Positions 24,461 to 34,557 of a DNA stretch of 52,724 nt are shown piece by piece. The DNA comes from Legionella sp. (GTDB taxonomy: Bacteria; Pseudomonadota; Gammaproteobacteria; Legionellales; Legionellaceae): NCBI GenBank assembly GCA_030694525.1, contig JAUXYG010000150.1, forward strand, positions 1 to 52,724. Direction: 5' to 3'. The notes below the pieces were generated by a model. The model did no database searches and had not been told where the DNA came from. It worked only from the letters and a program-made list of their open reading frames with translations. A program made the translations under genes and the position numbers. The stretch's first letter is position 1. Each line of letters begins with the position of its first letter.

Positions 24461-26317
24461 TTAACTAACCATTTCATCCAGTAAGCTGCTAAGTTCCAGC
24501 CATTCTACTTCTATTCCATTTAACAGATGATGTGCTTTATCACGTGCGTTTATTAATTTATCCAACTTTGCTTTAAGTGTATTGTCTTCGTAAAGAATGG
24601 GATCAGCTAATTGCTCATCAAGCCTCTCAAGTTCCTTTTGATACTGCGTCATCTGTTGTTCTAATTTTTTTATTTTATTTTGGACAATTTTTCTTTCTTT
24701 ATATAAATTTCCGGCCGATACCTCAACAGACTCTTTTGCTACGGCCGCTTTTGTTTGTAACCATTGATAATAGTCATTCAGGTCACCATCAAAAGGATGT
24801 ACTTTTTGTTGATAAACCAGGTAAAAATTATCAACACTGGTTTGAAGCATATGACGGTCATGCGATATTAGAATTAAAGCCCCCTCATAGCTTTGTAAGG
24901 CGAGCTCGATCGCGGCACGCATTCCTAAATCCAGATGATTTGTAGGTTCATCAAGCAATAATAAATTCGGTTTTTGCCAGACTAATTTGGCCAAAGCCAA
25001 ACGGGCTTTCTCTCCTCCTGAGAAATGATGGATGGCTTGTACTGCCATATCCCCAATAAAGTTGAATCCACCTAAAAAATCGCGAATTGTTTGTTCACGT
25101 GCTTCGGGGGAGAGTGTTTGAATGGTTTCTACAGGACTTAATTTACAATCGAGTTGCTCTAGTTGGTGTTGTGCGTAGTAACCAATTTTTAAATGAGGTG
25201 AGCGATGTATATTTCCATTTAAAACAGGCAAAGAACCAGTAAGGGTTTTTATTAAAGTAGATTTTCCTTCACCATTGGGTCCTAATAATGCAATTCTGTC
25301 CCCAGGATTAAGAGACAAATTTATTTTTTTTAGAATAGCAGCCTGATTATTATATCCTGCATACACAAGGTTGCATTGAATCAATGGATTTCCAGCACGC
25401 GGGCAGGGGAAAAATTCAAACGAAAAAGGTGAGTCTGCCTGCGCTGCAGCGATTATTTCCATTTTTTCTATCGCTTTTACTCGACTTTGGGCTTGCTTCG
25501 CCTTAGACGCTTTCGCTTTGAAGCGAGTAACAAATGACATCAAATGGGTGATTTTCGCTTGCTGTTTTTCATGCATGAGTTGTTGAAGGGCTAATTGTTG
25601 AGCATGAGTTTTTTCGAACGTAGTGTAATTACCCGTGTAAAGATTTAAATTTTGATTTTCTATATGAAGAATATGAGTGACGAATGCATCTAGAAATTCA
25701 CGATCATGGGAGATCAGAATTATCGTACTAGGGCTTTGTTTTAAAAAGCGTTCAAGCCAGAATATAGCCTCCATGTCGAGATGATTAGTCGGCTCGTCTA
25801 GCAGTAATAGAGCAGCGGGCTTCATTAAACAACGTGCAAGACTTAAACGCATTCGCCAGCCCCCCGAGAAGCTGTTTACCGATGCACTTTGCTCCTCTGC
25901 ATTAAAACCTAGACCTGCCATAATGGCAGCAGCTTGCGCCGGTTTACTGTAGCCTCCATTTTGACTTAATTCTTCATGACACGCTAAAACCTGGTCATCC
26001 TGGCCGGATTTCTCTGCTGCCTGGAGGCGATTAAGTAAATTGATATAATCAGTATCACCTGCTAGGACAAAATCCAGGGCTTTGTCATCACTATCAGGCA
26101 GCTGTTGAGATAAATGACTGATGCTTAATTGTGGATTGATGAGAAAATCACCGCTATCCGCAACTAATTTGCCCAGTAATAAGTCAAATAAAGTAGATTT
26201 TCCACATCCATTGTGTCCGATAAGGCCAATTTTTTGTTTTTCATAAAGGCTGACATTTGCTTTGTCCAAAAGGATTTTAGTGCCGCGTGAAAGCGTTATA
26301 TGCCGTAAGGTAAGCAT
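24461..26317 (-). CDS. ABC-F ATPase, YheS-like
   Basis: The 618-residue soluble protein has two ABC domains and no membrane segment. The first has Walker A GHNGCGKST near residue 34, signature FSGGWRMRLSLARCL and LLLLDEPTNHLD. The second has GPNGEGKST, FSGGEKARLALAKL and LLLLDEPTNHLD. The linker between them carries the family's ARFKAKASKAKQAQSR-like helix (TRFKAKASKAKQAQSRVK), and a coiled coil closes the C-terminus. Overall order and motifs match YheS, a ribosome-associated ABC-F factor. A role in rescuing or tuning elongating ribosomes is likely from family knowledge. Confidence 0.92.
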   Translation of the reverse strand: MLTLRHITLSRGTKILLDKANVSLYEKQKIGLIGHNGCGKSTLFDLLLGKLVADSGDFLINPQLSISHLSQQLPDSDDKALDFVLAGDTDYINLLNRLQAAEKSGQDDQVLACHEELSQNGGYSKPAQAAAIMAGLGFNAEEQSASVNSFSGGWRMRLSLARCLMKPAALLLLDEPTNHLDMEAIFWLERFLKQSPSTIILISHDREFLDAFVTHILHIENQNLNLYTGNYTTFEKTHAQQLALQQLMHEKQQAKITHLMSFVTRFKAKASKAKQAQSRVKAIEKMEIIAAAQADSPFSFEFFPCPRAGNPLIQCNLVYAGYNNQAAILKKINLSLNPGDRIALLGPNGEGKSTLIKTLTGSLPVLNGNIHRSPHLKIGYYAQHQLEQLDCKLSPVETIQTLSPEAREQTIRDFLGGFNFIGDMAVQAIHHFSGGEKARLALAKLVWQKPNLLLLDEPTNHLDLGMRAAIELALQSYEGALILISHDRHMLQTSVDNFYLVYQQKVHPFDGDLNDYYQWLQTKAAVAKESVEVSAGNLYKERKIVQNKIKKLEQQMTQYQKELERLDEQLADPILYEDNTLKAKLDKLINARDKAHHLLNGIEVEWLELSSLLDEMVS

Positions 26318-26397
26318 GATGAACCATAAATCTTAATAATAATTAATGGTACCATAAATCAGCATCACCTTCATAATTATTGTATCTGGAGCATGAG

Positions 26398-27633
26398 TTA
26401 ATTAGTAGGTTCAATTGTTTTTTTTCTGGCAGATTGATATCGCGCCTGCTTTTCAATATCTATATACCGATCTGTGGTGGCACTTGAACTATGCCCTGCA
26501 TCATCACGAACATGCTCTCGGGGCCGAATTTTTACATCTTCCGAAATTCCAGTGTGTCTTAACCAATGGACTGTTGCTGCCAGCAGATTATCCGCTTCCT
26601 CTGCCATTCCTTTTCGACGTAGCTGATCTGCTGCCAAGTCAAAGCATTGCTGGACAATCCTTCGTAAAGGCGCGGTATCACTCATTGGACCATTACCACG
26701 AATTTTAGGAATTAAAGGAGAATTATCTGCAGGAGAGGGGAGCGCAGTGAGTCCAAGAAATAGCCTCCATCGCGTAAGACTTTCCAACATGGCATCACTG
26801 ACAGCGACCTGTCGCTCTTTATTACCCTTGCCTACGGTTGTAAACCACCAATGCCCGTTGCTGTCCTTAGCAAAATCATTCATGCTTGGTATCCAGCGAT
26901 CACTAGCCGCCAGTTCGGAAATACGTAAATACATGCCAAATAAAATGCTCAGAATAAAAAGAGTTCGTTCATGTTTTTCAGGTGAGTCAGCTGCAAGAAC
27001 TTCTGCTGCATAAAGCACTTCATTCCATTGAATAAGACTTAAACGGCGGACGGGGGCGTTCTGTTGCCTTTTACGAATGAATTTACTTTTTTGTCGTATA
27101 AGTGCTACAGGATTGGTTGGTATGTATTCTTCGGCAATTAAAAAGTTAAAATAAGTACTGAGAATGGCAAATATTTCCTGGGTGGCACCTTGGGATATAC
27201 TAAATTGCTCCACTGAAGGAGTTTGTCCACTTTTAATAGCACTTTTACCTAGGGTAACTACAAAGGGGCGCCATTCTTTATTAGGAATGCGTGTTCCATT
27301 CTGCTCTATAAAACGAGGAACTTTTTTCAGGCTTATCCACGATTTGGGTGGGTTTTGACAAAAATGGATGTATTGTTCAATGTCATCACGCTTTAATTCG
27401 GCGATTGTTTTATTTTTAATTAACCAACTCCACTGCAAAATACGCTCTGCTTCCCTCCGATAACTGTTAAATGTTCCCTGGCTACCCGTGTAACTTTTTA
27501 AAAAATTTAATGTGTACATAAAATCTGATTGAAATTTAGGATCTGGCAAGATGGCATGTTCATGATTTTTATGTAACTGATTAAGGTTATCAAAAATGGG
27601 TAAGAGGGTGGTTTTCATAGTCGTATGGGTCAA
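26398..27633 (-). CDS. Tyrosine site-specific recombinase
   Basis: The 411-residue protein is a phage-integrase-family recombinase. An N-terminal SAM-like core-binding domain lies at about residues 35-175. The catalytic domain has Arg237 (MYLRISELAA), a Lys in VGKGNKERQV, His356 and Arg359 (HWLRHTG), His381 (DAGHSSSATTDRY) and the nucleophile Tyr390. All catalytic residues are present, so it should be active. It lies 258 bases from a four-tRNA cluster, a common attachment region, but I find no duplicated tRNA end and no cargo genes between. It may be a resident recombinase or a relic of an integrated element. Confidence 0.9.
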   Translation of the reverse strand: MTHTTMKTTLLPIFDNLNQLHKNHEHAILPDPKFQSDFMYTLNFLKSYTGSQGTFNSYRREAERILQWSWLIKNKTIAELKRDDIEQYIHFCQNPPKSWISLKKVPRFIEQNGTRIPNKEWRPFVVTLGKSAIKSGQTPSVEQFSISQGATQEIFAILSTYFNFLIAEEYIPTNPVALIRQKSKFIRKRQQNAPVRRLSLIQWNEVLYAAEVLAADSPEKHERTLFILSILFGMYLRISELAASDRWIPSMNDFAKDSNGHWWFTTVGKGNKERQVAVSDAMLESLTRWRLFLGLTALPSPADNSPLIPKIRGNGPMSDTAPLRRIVQQCFDLAADQLRRKGMAEEADNLLAATVHWLRHTGISEDVKIRPREHVRDDAGHSSSATTDRYIDIEKQARYQSARKKTIEPTN

Positions 27634-27695
27634 AATGATATGGGGTTAATGCTAGCTGAAAATGTAAAAATATTATACCCGTGCCAGGTTTTTTT

Positions 27696-27722
27696 ATAAT
27701 GCCACTTTCACAGCGGCATTAT
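27696..27722. repeat. Hairpin upstream of the recombinase gene
   Basis: ATAATGCC (27696-27703) and GGCATTAT (27715-27722) form a perfect 8-base inverted repeat with an 11-base loop. Seven T bases precede it on the plus strand, so it would not act as a terminator in the usual way for either neighbour. Function unknown. Confidence 0.4.
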
Positions 27723-27836
27723 TATCAAATCTTAAATGCGTTAATTTCTGCACCATCAGCTGTTTTAATATTATCATTAAAGGGGTGTAAAGAATTTTTT
27801 TTTTTAAAAAGGAACAAAAATTTAATCATTAAGTTA

Positions 27837-27865
27837 TTGACCTTATGCATTGCAGCTAGTAATAT
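27837..27865 (+). promoter_or_regulatory. Promoter of the tRNA-Pro/Arg/His/Leu cluster
   Basis: TTGACC (27837-27842), a 17-base spacer and TAATAT (27860-27865) lie 26 bases before tRNA-Pro. This near-consensus sigma-70 promoter could serve the whole cluster and the tig gene behind it. Confidence 0.75.
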
Positions 27866-27891
27866 CTGCGCTCTGTCCTTGAGACGGGTAA

Positions 27892-27968
27892 CGGGGTGTA
27901 GCGCAGTCTGGTAGCGCGCCTGCTTTGGGAGCAGGATGTCGGGGGTTCGAATCCCTCCTCCCCGACCA
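27892..27968 (+). tRNA. tRNA-Pro (anticodon TGG)
   Basis: A 77-base cloverleaf with acceptor CGGGGTG/CTCCCCG (one G-T pair), anticodon stem CCTGC/GCAGG with loop TTTGGGA (anticodon TGG), T-loop GTTCGAATCC and ACCA end. First of four consecutive tRNA genes. Confidence 0.97.
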
Positions 27969-27973
27969 ATTTA

Positions 27974-28050
27974 GCGCCCGTAGCTCATCTGGATAGAGCA
28001 TCGGCCTTCTAAGCCGAGGGTAGCAGGTTCGAATCCTGCCGGGCGCACCA
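27974..28050 (+). tRNA. tRNA-Arg (anticodon TCT)
   Basis: A 77-base cloverleaf with acceptor GCGCCCG/CGGGCGC, anticodon stem TCGGC/GCCGA with loop CTTCTAA (anticodon TCT), T-loop GTTCGAATCC and ACCA end. It reads AGA and AGG codons. Confidence 0.97.
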
Positions 28051-28082
28051 GCCGTTTATCTGATGCTGGTAAAATATATTAT

Positions 28083-28159
28083 GGTGAGCGTAGCTCAGTT
28101 GGTAGAGCCCCGGGTTGTGATCCCGGTTGTCGTGGGTTCGAATCCCATCGTTCACCCCA
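28083..28159 (+). tRNA. tRNA-His (anticodon GTG)
   Basis: The cloverleaf includes the extra 5-prime G that pairs with the discriminator C, the hallmark of tRNA-His. Anticodon loop TTGTGAT (anticodon GTG), T-loop GTTCGAATCC and CCCCA end. The acceptor stem has one G-T pair. Confidence 0.97.
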
Positions 28160-28244
28160 TTTAGTAAGAAATAACAGTTTATCGCTAAAGATTCTATCTG
28201 AGTCTTTACAAGACTGAATTACTGATTGATAATCCAACCTGATT

Positions 28245-28329
28245 GCGAAAGTGGCGGAATTGGTAGACGCACTGGATTTAGGTTCCAGCGGGGCAACCCG
28301 TGAGAGTTCGAGTCTCTCCTTTCGCACCA
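28245..28329 (+). tRNA. tRNA-Leu (anticodon TAG)
   Basis: An 85-base class II tRNA with acceptor GCGAAAG/CTTTCGC, anticodon stem CTGGA/TCCAG with loop TTTAGGT (anticodon TAG), a long variable arm CGGGGCAACCCG and ACCA end. The trigger factor start codon is only 30 bases downstream. Confidence 0.97.
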
Positions 28330-28358
28330 TTTCATTTTAAAATCCAAGAGGTGAATTA

Positions 28359-29690
28359 ATGCAAGTTTCTGTTGAGACCTTAAAAGGTTTGGAACGTAAG
28401 GTAACAATATCTGTACCTACAGAGAAAGTTGAGGAAGAAGTGAGCTTACGTCTCAGAAATCTTGCTCGTAAAGTTAAAATTGACGGTTTTCGTCCAGGGA
28501 AAGTACCTATGGACGTGGTTAAAACCCGTTATTCTGATAGCGTTCGAGAAGAGGTTGCCAGAGAAATGGTTCAATCTACTTTATTCGAAGCCCTGCAAAA
28601 AAATGAATTGGTTCCCGCTGGATATCCTTATGTCGAACCAGAGCAAGTAGAGCCAGGTAAAGATTTTCGATATACTGCGGTGTTCGAAGTACTTCCAGTT
28701 TTTGAAATTAACGAATTAAATCAGGCTCCAGTTGAATTAGTTAGCTCAGAAGTAACTGATAAAGACCTTACTGACATGCTGGATAAACTGCGTGAGCAGA
28801 ATAAAGAATGGCATGAAGTGTCGCGCGCTGTAAAAAAGGGCGACAAGGTGGAAATGGATTTTGAGGGCTTCCTTGAGGATAAACCCTTCGAAGGTGGTGC
28901 TGCTCAAGGTCATGAACTCGTTATCGGATCGGGTTCCATGATACCAGGATTTGAAGATGGAATTATCGGTGCCAAAATTGATAAGCCTTTTGAAATTAAA
29001 GTTACCTTCCCAGCAGATTATGGTCATAAAGATTTAGCGGGCAAAGAGACTACTTTTAAAATTACTGTGAATAAAGTAATGGAAGGCAAATTACCTGAGT
29101 TGGATAATACGTTTGCTGAAAAATTTAACATTAAAGAAGGTGGAGTTGACGCTTTAACTAAAGACATTAAAGATAATATGTCTCGTGAACTAGAAAGACG
29201 TGTCAATGTAATGAATAGAGAAAAGCTGTTCGACAAGTTATTGGAAGTCAATAAAATTGATTTGCCAGTTGCATTAATCGACAAAGAAATTGAACATTTA
29301 AAGCATGATATGTACCATCGACTATTTGGTCATGAACATAAAGAAAATGAACAAATTCCTGATTTTCCCCGAGAACTTTTCGAAGAACAGGCAAAACGAC
29401 GTGTCCATTTAGGATTATTATTCTCTGAATATGTTAAAAAGCATCAAATTGTTGCTGAAAAAGATAAAGTTAATGCTATGATTGAGAAATTTGCAAGCGC
29501 TTATGAAAGTCCAGATGAGCTTCGCGCATGGTATCAAAGCAGTAAGGAAAACTTGGCTGAAATCGAAGCATTGGTGATGGAAGATATGGTTGCTGACAAA
29601 ATAGCTGCTGATGCCAAAATCAAGCATAAAAAAATGGATTATGATTCAGTGATGAATCCCAAAAAAGGCACTGAAAATAAAGGAGAATAA
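28359..29690 (+). CDS. tig: Trigger factor
   Basis: The 443-residue protein is trigger factor, the ribosome-bound chaperone that meets nascent chains at the exit tunnel. The ribosome-binding domain has the signature [20 protein letters not shown] at about residues 38-57 (FRxGxxP). A FKBP-like PPIase domain lies around residues 155-245 ([12 protein letters not shown] and later [16 protein letters not shown]), followed by the C-terminal arm domain. AAGAGG lies nine bases before the ATG. The gap to tRNA-Leu is 29 bases, too short for a normal promoter, so transcription probably comes through the tRNA cluster or starts inside it. It heads the conserved tig-clpP-clpX-lon order. Confidence 0.97.
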   Translation: MQVSVETLKGLERKVTISVPTEKVEEEVSLRLRNLARKVKIDGFRPGKVPMDVVKTRYSDSVREEVAREMVQSTLFEALQKNELVPAGYPYVEPEQVEPGKDFRYTAVFEVLPVFEINELNQAPVELVSSEVTDKDLTDMLDKLREQNKEWHEVSRAVKKGDKVEMDFEGFLEDKPFEGGAAQGHELVIGSGSMIPGFEDGIIGAKIDKPFEIKVTFPADYGHKDLAGKETTFKITVNKVMEGKLPELDNTFAEKFNIKEGGVDALTKDIKDNMSRELERRVNVMNREKLFDKLLEVNKIDLPVALIDKEIEHLKHDMYHRLFGHEHKENEQIPDFPRELFEEQAKRRVHLGLLFSEYVKKHQIVAEKDKVNAMIEKFASAYESPDELRAWYQSSKENLAEIEALVMEDMVADKIAADAKIKHKKMDYDSVMNPKKGTENKGE

Positions 29691-29692
29691 GC

Positions 29693-30331
29693 ATGTCGAG
29701 CTATAACAACACGATTCGCAATGCTAGTGGTTTAGTTCCAATGGTTATTGAGCAAACATCACGTGGTGAGCGCTCGTATGATATTTACTCAAGATTATTA
29801 AAGGAACGTATCATATTTCTTTTGGGTGAAGTTGAAGACCACATGGCTAATCTCGTGGTTGCTCAATTGTTATTTCTTGAGTCTGAGAATCCTGAAAAAG
29901 ATATTTCTCTTTATATCAACTCGCCCGGGGGTGTTGTTACTGCTGGACTTGCAATATACGATACGATGCAATTTATAAAGCCAGATGTGAGTACCTTATG
30001 TATCGGGCAAGCGGCGAGTGCTGCTGCTCTATTATTATGTGCGGGAGCAGAAGGCAAGCGTTTCTGTTTGCCAAATTCACGGGTAATGATTCACCAGCCT
30101 TTAGGCGGGTATAGAGGCCAGGCAACTGATATTGAGATTCATGCTCGTGAAACACTTGCTGTACGAGAGCGTTTAAACAGTATAATGGCAAAGCATACTA
30201 AAAAAACACCTGATCAAATCATGCGCGACACGGAGCGTGATAACTTCATGAGTGCAGCGCAGGCTATGGAGTATGGATTAATCGATAAGGTAATCTATGA
30301 TAGGGAATTACTAACTGGCAACGTTGAATAA
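29693..30331 (+). CDS. clpP: ClpP serine protease subunit
   Basis: The 212-residue protein is ClpP, the tetradecameric proteolytic chamber partnered by ClpX and ClpA. The catalytic triad is Ser109 ([13 protein letters not shown]), His134 ([13 protein letters not shown]) and Asp183 ([10 protein letters not shown]). The propeptide of about 12-15 residues (ending near GLVPMVIEQ) is processed in relatives. It follows tig by two bases and is probably translated together with it. In Legionella, ClpP affects the switch between replicative and transmissive phases, known from the genus and not seen here. Confidence 0.97.
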   Translation: MSSYNNTIRNASGLVPMVIEQTSRGERSYDIYSRLLKERIIFLLGEVEDHMANLVVAQLLFLESENPEKDISLYINSPGGVVTAGLAIYDTMQFIKPDVSTLCIGQAASAAALLLCAGAEGKRFCLPNSRVMIHQPLGGYRGQATDIEIHARETLAVRERLNSIMAKHTKKTPDQIMRDTERDNFMSAAQAMEYGLIDKVIYDRELLTGNVE

Positions 30332-30342
30332 ACTATAATTTG

Positions 30343-30383
30343 ATTTACATCAACCTGGCAACATAAGTTAAGTTGATGTAAAT
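30343..30383. repeat. 12-base inverted repeat between clpP and clpX
   Basis: ATTTACATCAAC (30343-30354) and GTTGATGTAAAT (30372-30383) are perfect inverted copies with a 17-base loop. There is no T tract, so it is either a non-canonical terminator or attenuator for tig-clpP, or an operator near the clpX promoter. Confidence 0.55.
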
Positions 30384-30468
30384 TAAGTGGCGTATCTTTT
30401 TCTGATTGACTAAAATTTTACATGTACATTACTAATTTACGGTAATAGCTGTAAGAAGGGGTTTGGTT

Positions 30469-31743
30469 ATGAGTAAATCCGGTAACGGAAGTGGAGATAA
30501 AGTTCTGTATTGTTCTTTTTGTGGCAAGAGCCAACATGAAGTAAAAAAACTGATTGCGGGACCTTCAGTATTTGTCTGTGATGAATGTGTTGAGTTATGT
30601 AACGATATAATTCGTGAGGAAACTCATGAAACAACAGAAGAATCTGAAACACATCTGCCACCACCTAAAGAAATTTCTACATTTCTTGATGAGTATGTTA
30701 TTGGTCAGCCTCATGCAAAAAAGGTCTTATCAGTAGCAGTGTACAATCATTACAAACGTCTGCAACATAAAAGTGAAGATGGTGTTGAACTCGGTAAAAG
30801 TAATATACTTCTTATCGGTCCAACAGGTAGCGGGAAAACACTTTTGGCGCAAACTTTAGCCCGAATTTTAAATGTTCCTTTCGCAATGGCTGACGCAACA
30901 ACTCTTACCGAAGCGGGTTATGTTGGTGAAGATGTTGAAAATATTATTCAAAAATTATTGCAAAAATGCGACTACGATGTGGATAAAGCTCAGCAAGGAA
31001 TCGTATATATCGATGAAATTGACAAAATTTCTCGCAAATCAGATAACCCTTCAATTACCAGAGATGTTTCTGGCGAAGGAGTGCAACAAGCTCTACTAAA
31101 ACTGATTGAAGGTACCGTTGCTTCTGTGCCTCCACAAGGAGGAAGAAAGCATCCGCAACAGGAATTTTTGCAGGTTGATACCTCTAATATATTGTTTATC
31201 TGCGGCGGTGCATTTGCCGGTTTAGAAAAAGTGATCAGAGAACGTAGTGACAAATCAGGTATTGGGTTTTCTGCTCAACTAAAAAACAAAAAAGATTCAA
31301 GCGATGAAGTATCCAGGGTTTTAAGTCAATTGGAGTCTGATGACTTGGTGAAATTTGGCTTAATACCAGAATTTGTTGGACGTTTGCCAGTGGTTACAAC
31401 ACTACAGGAATTGGATGAGGCCGCATTGATTGATATTTTAACCAATCCTAAAAATGCGTTAACCAAACAATTTCAATCACTCTTTAAGATGGAAGGTGTT
31501 GAGCTTGAATTTAGAGAAGAGGCTTTAATCGCGATAGCTAAAAAAGCCTTAGCCCGTAAAATGGGCGCTCGTGGATTAAGAGCAATACTTGAAAATATTC
31601 TTTTAGACACCATGTATGAACTACCTTCTTTGGAAGGCGTGAATAAGGTTGTTGTTGATGAGAATGTTGTTAATAACTTGTCAAAACCTATTCTCATTTA
31701 CGAACATGATGAGATGAAGAGTGCTTCAGGTGCGAAAGAGTAA
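30469..31743 (+). CDS. clpX: ClpX unfoldase ATPase
   Basis: The 424-residue AAA+ protein feeds substrates into ClpP. A zinc-binding domain has Cys15, Cys18, Cys37 and Cys40 (LYCSFCGK and VFVCDEC). Walker A is [15 protein letters not shown], Walker B is YIDEIDKI, and the IGF loop that docks on ClpP is seen as SGIGFSAQL. Sensor and C-terminal [21 protein letters not shown] follow. I chose ATG 30469 (MSKSGNGSG) with AAGAAGGGG upstream over a TTG six bases earlier. The 137-base gap from clpP holds a strong inverted repeat. Confidence 0.97.
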   Translation: MSKSGNGSGDKVLYCSFCGKSQHEVKKLIAGPSVFVCDECVELCNDIIREETHETTEESETHLPPPKEISTFLDEYVIGQPHAKKVLSVAVYNHYKRLQHKSEDGVELGKSNILLIGPTGSGKTLLAQTLARILNVPFAMADATTLTEAGYVGEDVENIIQKLLQKCDYDVDKAQQGIVYIDEIDKISRKSDNPSITRDVSGEGVQQALLKLIEGTVASVPPQGGRKHPQQEFLQVDTSNILFICGGAFAGLEKVIRERSDKSGIGFSAQLKNKKDSSDEVSRVLSQLESDDLVKFGLIPEFVGRLPVVTTLQELDEAALIDILTNPKNALTKQFQSLFKMEGVELEFREEALIAIAKKALARKMGARGLRAILENILLDTMYELPSLEGVNKVVVDENVVNNLSKPILIYEHDEMKSASGAKE

Positions 31744-31751
31744 AAAATTCT

Positions 31752-31786
31752 AACAGGGTCCATGTGCAATAGTGCATGGACCTGTT
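31752..31786 (+). terminator. Hairpin after clpX
   Basis: AACAGGGTCCATG and CATGGACCTGTT pair almost perfectly (one bulged G) around a 10-base loop, 8 bases after the clpX stop. A short pyrimidine run follows, not a T tract. Likely the end of the clp transcript. Confidence 0.6.
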
Positions 31787-31907
31787 CTTCATCTCCCCAA
31801 TATACAGGGGCAGTCCTTTTGTGAAACTGGTTTTTTTGGTCTAATATAAAGACTAGCTATCGTAATGTAGTTAGCTTAAATCAATGACTTAGCATTTATG
31901 TAACGAA

Positions 31908-31936
31908 TTGTTCGCTAGCTCTATTATCTGTATACT
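31908..31936 (+). promoter_or_regulatory. Promoter of lon
   Basis: TTGTTC (31908-31913), a 17-base spacer and TATACT (31931-31936) lie about 50 bases before the lon start. This is a good sigma-70 match, with no clear heat-shock (sigma-32) boxes. Confidence 0.6.
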
Positions 31937-31987
31937 CGTAAAAATGTAGAAAACTACTATAGGCTTTTGTTTAAATAAGGGTTCATT

Positions 31988-34429
31988 ATGTCTACTAAAA
32001 ATGAAATGAAATCTAATGAGACTGTGAATATGTCTAACTTGCCTGTTCTACCTCTAAGAGACGTAGTGGTATACCCTCACATGGTTATTCCTCTTTTTGT
32101 TGGTCGAGGTAAGTCTATAAAGGCGTTAGAAGCAGCAATGCTGGAAAATAAGCAGATTTTTTTAGTTGCTCAACGTAAATCAGCGAATGATGACCCAAAC
32201 CCTGAAGATATTTATGAGGTAGGTACATTATCGAGTGTATTACAATTATTAAAACTACCCGATGGGACGGTTAAAGTTCTTGTTGAGGGAGAGCAAAGAG
32301 CAAGAGCTTTTGAGTATACACAGGAAAAAGGTTATCTAGAGGCTTCTCTTGAAATCATTGAGGAGAAAAGTTCTGCAATACAGGAGCCGGAAATTGGCAT
32401 TTTAATGCGCTCCTTAATGTCACAATTTGAACAGTATATTAAATTAAATAAAAAAATTCCCCCTGAAGTATTATCACCTCTGGCAGGAATAGAGGAACCA
32501 GGACGACTGGCTGACACAATCGCTGCTCATCTTACTTTAAAAGTTGATGACAAACAGGAGTTGTTAGAAACCAATGATGTAGGTGCTCGCCTGGAACGAT
32601 TAATGGCAGCAATTGAAAATGAAATTGACTTATTACATGTGGAGAAAAGGGTTAGAGGTCGTGTTAAACGACAAATGGAAAAAAGTCAGCGTGAATATTA
32701 TTTAAATGAACAGATTAAAGCCATTCAAAAAGAATTGGGTGAGTTAGGTGAAGAAGGGAATGAAATTGAGCAATTGGAAAACTCAATAAATAAAGCCGGA
32801 ATGCCAAAAGAGGCGAAAGAAAAATCGCTAGCAGAATTACATAAATTAAAAATGATGTCTCCAATGTCAGCAGAGGCTACAGTCATACGTAACTATCTTG
32901 ACTGGATGCTAGGTGTTCCATGGAAGAAAAAAAATAAAATACAATTTGATTTGCTTAAAGCTGAAAAATTACTTGATAAAGAACATCATGGATTAGAACA
33001 GGTAAAAGAACGGATTATTGAATATCTGGCCGTTCAGCAAAGAGTAAAACGATTAAAAGGTCCTATATTATGTTTGGTTGGTCCTCCAGGTGTGGGGAAA
33101 ACATCGTTGGGTCAATCAATAGCTAATGCTACAGGAAGAACGTTTATCCGGATCGCATTGGGTGGGGTTCGCGATGAGGCTGAGATACGCGGTCATCGAA
33201 GAACTTATATCGGATCCATGCCAGGTAAGATTATTCAAAAACTTTCCAAAGCAGGGGTTAAAAATCCTCTTATTATGTTAGATGAAGTGGATAAGATGGC
33301 TATGGATTTTCGTGGTGATCCTGCTTCAGCATTACTTGAAGTACTGGATCCAGAGCAAAATCATACGTTTAGTGATCATTATCTGGAAGTTGATTACGAT
33401 CTGAGTGACGTGATGTTTATTGCTACCGCAAATTCTTTGGAAATACCCGCTCCATTATTAGATAGAATGGAGGTAATCCGTTTAGCCGGTTATACAGAAG
33501 ATGAGAAAATCAGCATTGCTGAAAAATATCTGGTACCCAAGCAAATTATACTTAATGGTTTAAACGATCAGGAAATTAATATTAGCGAGGGAGCAATACG
33601 AGAGATTATAAGACACTACACCCGTGAGGCAGGGGTAAGGAATCTGGAACGTGATATTGCCAGTGTATGTAGAAAAGTAGTCAAAGAAATACTTTCTAAT
33701 AAAAAAGTTAAGAAGCTTACAATAACTACCAGTAATATCGAGAAGTACTTAGGTGTGAAGAAGTTTCGCTATGGACTTGCAGAAGAGTTCGATCAGATAG
33801 GACAGGTTACCGGATTGGCGTGGACCAGCGTAGGAGGGGAGTTACTTACCCTCGAAGCATCGATGATGCAGGGCAAGGGTAAAGTGACTCATACAGGGCA
33901 GTTGGGTGAGGTGATGCAGGAATCAATTCATGCTGCAATGACCGTGGTACGTAGTCGAGCCAAAAAGTTGGGACTACCTGACGATTTTTACGACAAGAAT
34001 GATTTTCATGTTCATGTTCCTGAGGGGGCAACACCTAAAGATGGTCCAAGTGCGGGGATTGGTATGTGTACTGTCCTGGTTTCAATTGTAACTCAGATTC
34101 CTGTTAAAGCTGATGTTGCGATGACAGGCGAGATCACGTTGCGTGGACAAGTTTTACCTATTGGTGGTTTAAAAGAAAAACTTTTGGCGGCACATCGAGG
34201 TGGAATTAAACATGTAATCATTCCTGAAGAGAATGTGAAAGACCTGGAAGAAATTCCTGATAATGTGTTAAAAAAGCTCACAATTCATCCGGTTAAAACA
34301 ATTGAACAGGTTCTGGAGCTGGCTTTACAGAAAAGTCCTTGGCAAGATCAGTCAACAAATGTACAACCTGAGGCTTTAGTGAGTAAAAGATCAAAAAAAA
34401 TTAAAAATAATGATTTACATGCACATTAA
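31988..34429 (+). CDS. lon: Lon ATP-dependent protease
   Basis: The 813-residue protein is Lon. The N-terminal substrate domain opens with [20 protein letters not shown]. The AAA+ module has Walker [15 protein letters not shown] and the [20 protein letters not shown] block. The protease domain holds the catalytic Ser688 in [11 protein letters not shown], and the paired Lys is in the segment [20 protein letters not shown]. It degrades misfolded and regulatory proteins. The C-terminus carries an extra basic tail ([15 protein letters not shown]). Its own promoter and a hairpin on each side make it a single-gene unit in the conserved clpX-lon-hupB order. Confidence 0.97.
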   Translation: MSTKNEMKSNETVNMSNLPVLPLRDVVVYPHMVIPLFVGRGKSIKALEAAMLENKQIFLVAQRKSANDDPNPEDIYEVGTLSSVLQLLKLPDGTVKVLVEGEQRARAFEYTQEKGYLEASLEIIEEKSSAIQEPEIGILMRSLMSQFEQYIKLNKKIPPEVLSPLAGIEEPGRLADTIAAHLTLKVDDKQELLETNDVGARLERLMAAIENEIDLLHVEKRVRGRVKRQMEKSQREYYLNEQIKAIQKELGELGEEGNEIEQLENSINKAGMPKEAKEKSLAELHKLKMMSPMSAEATVIRNYLDWMLGVPWKKKNKIQFDLLKAEKLLDKEHHGLEQVKERIIEYLAVQQRVKRLKGPILCLVGPPGVGKTSLGQSIANATGRTFIRIALGGVRDEAEIRGHRRTYIGSMPGKIIQKLSKAGVKNPLIMLDEVDKMAMDFRGDPASALLEVLDPEQNHTFSDHYLEVDYDLSDVMFIATANSLEIPAPLLDRMEVIRLAGYTEDEKISIAEKYLVPKQIILNGLNDQEINISEGAIREIIRHYTREAGVRNLERDIASVCRKVVKEILSNKKVKKLTITTSNIEKYLGVKKFRYGLAEEFDQIGQVTGLAWTSVGGELLTLEASMMQGKGKVTHTGQLGEVMQESIHAAMTVVRSRAKKLGLPDDFYDKNDFHVHVPEGATPKDGPSAGIGMCTVLVSIVTQIPVKADVAMTGEITLRGQVLPIGGLKEKLLAAHRGGIKHVIIPEENVKDLEEIPDNVLKKLTIHPVKTIEQVLELALQKSPWQDQSTNVQPEALVSKRSKKIKNNDLHAH

Positions 34430-34451
34430 TTAGGGGTATATTTCTCTTCGT

Positions 34452-34470
34452 TGCCCGCTACTGGCGGGCA
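34452..34470 (+). terminator. Hairpin after lon
   Basis: TGCCCGC and GCGGGCA form a perfect 7-base stem with a 5-base loop, 22 bases after the lon stop. No T tract follows. Probable transcription end or RNA-stabilising hairpin. Confidence 0.5.
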
Positions 34471-34488
34471 CTGCAAGGATGTATGAAC

Positions 34489-34517
34489 TTGACTGGGGCA
34501 GTTGAATCTGTTTAAAT
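34489..34517 (+). promoter_or_regulatory. Promoter of hupB
   Basis: TTGACT (34489-34494), a 17-base spacer and TTAAAT (34512-34517) lie about 40 bases before the HU start. The -35 box is strong and the -10 box is fair. Confidence 0.55.
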
Positions 34518-34557
34518 CAGCTCTGGAATATGGATGATTAACTGTAAAGGGGAAACG

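Noticed and set aside
24577..24945. 122-codon plus-strand open frame within the ABC-F gene
   Set aside because: Lies antisense to strongly conserved ABC motifs and has no features of its own.
27681..27914. 77-codon plus-strand open frame upstream of tRNA-Pro
   Set aside because: It runs into the tRNA-Pro gene, contains a poly-T stretch giving Phe runs, and overlaps the tRNA promoter.
28079..28407. Minus-strand open frames across the tRNA-His/Leu genes
   Set aside because: They are the usual spurious frames antisense to tRNA genes.
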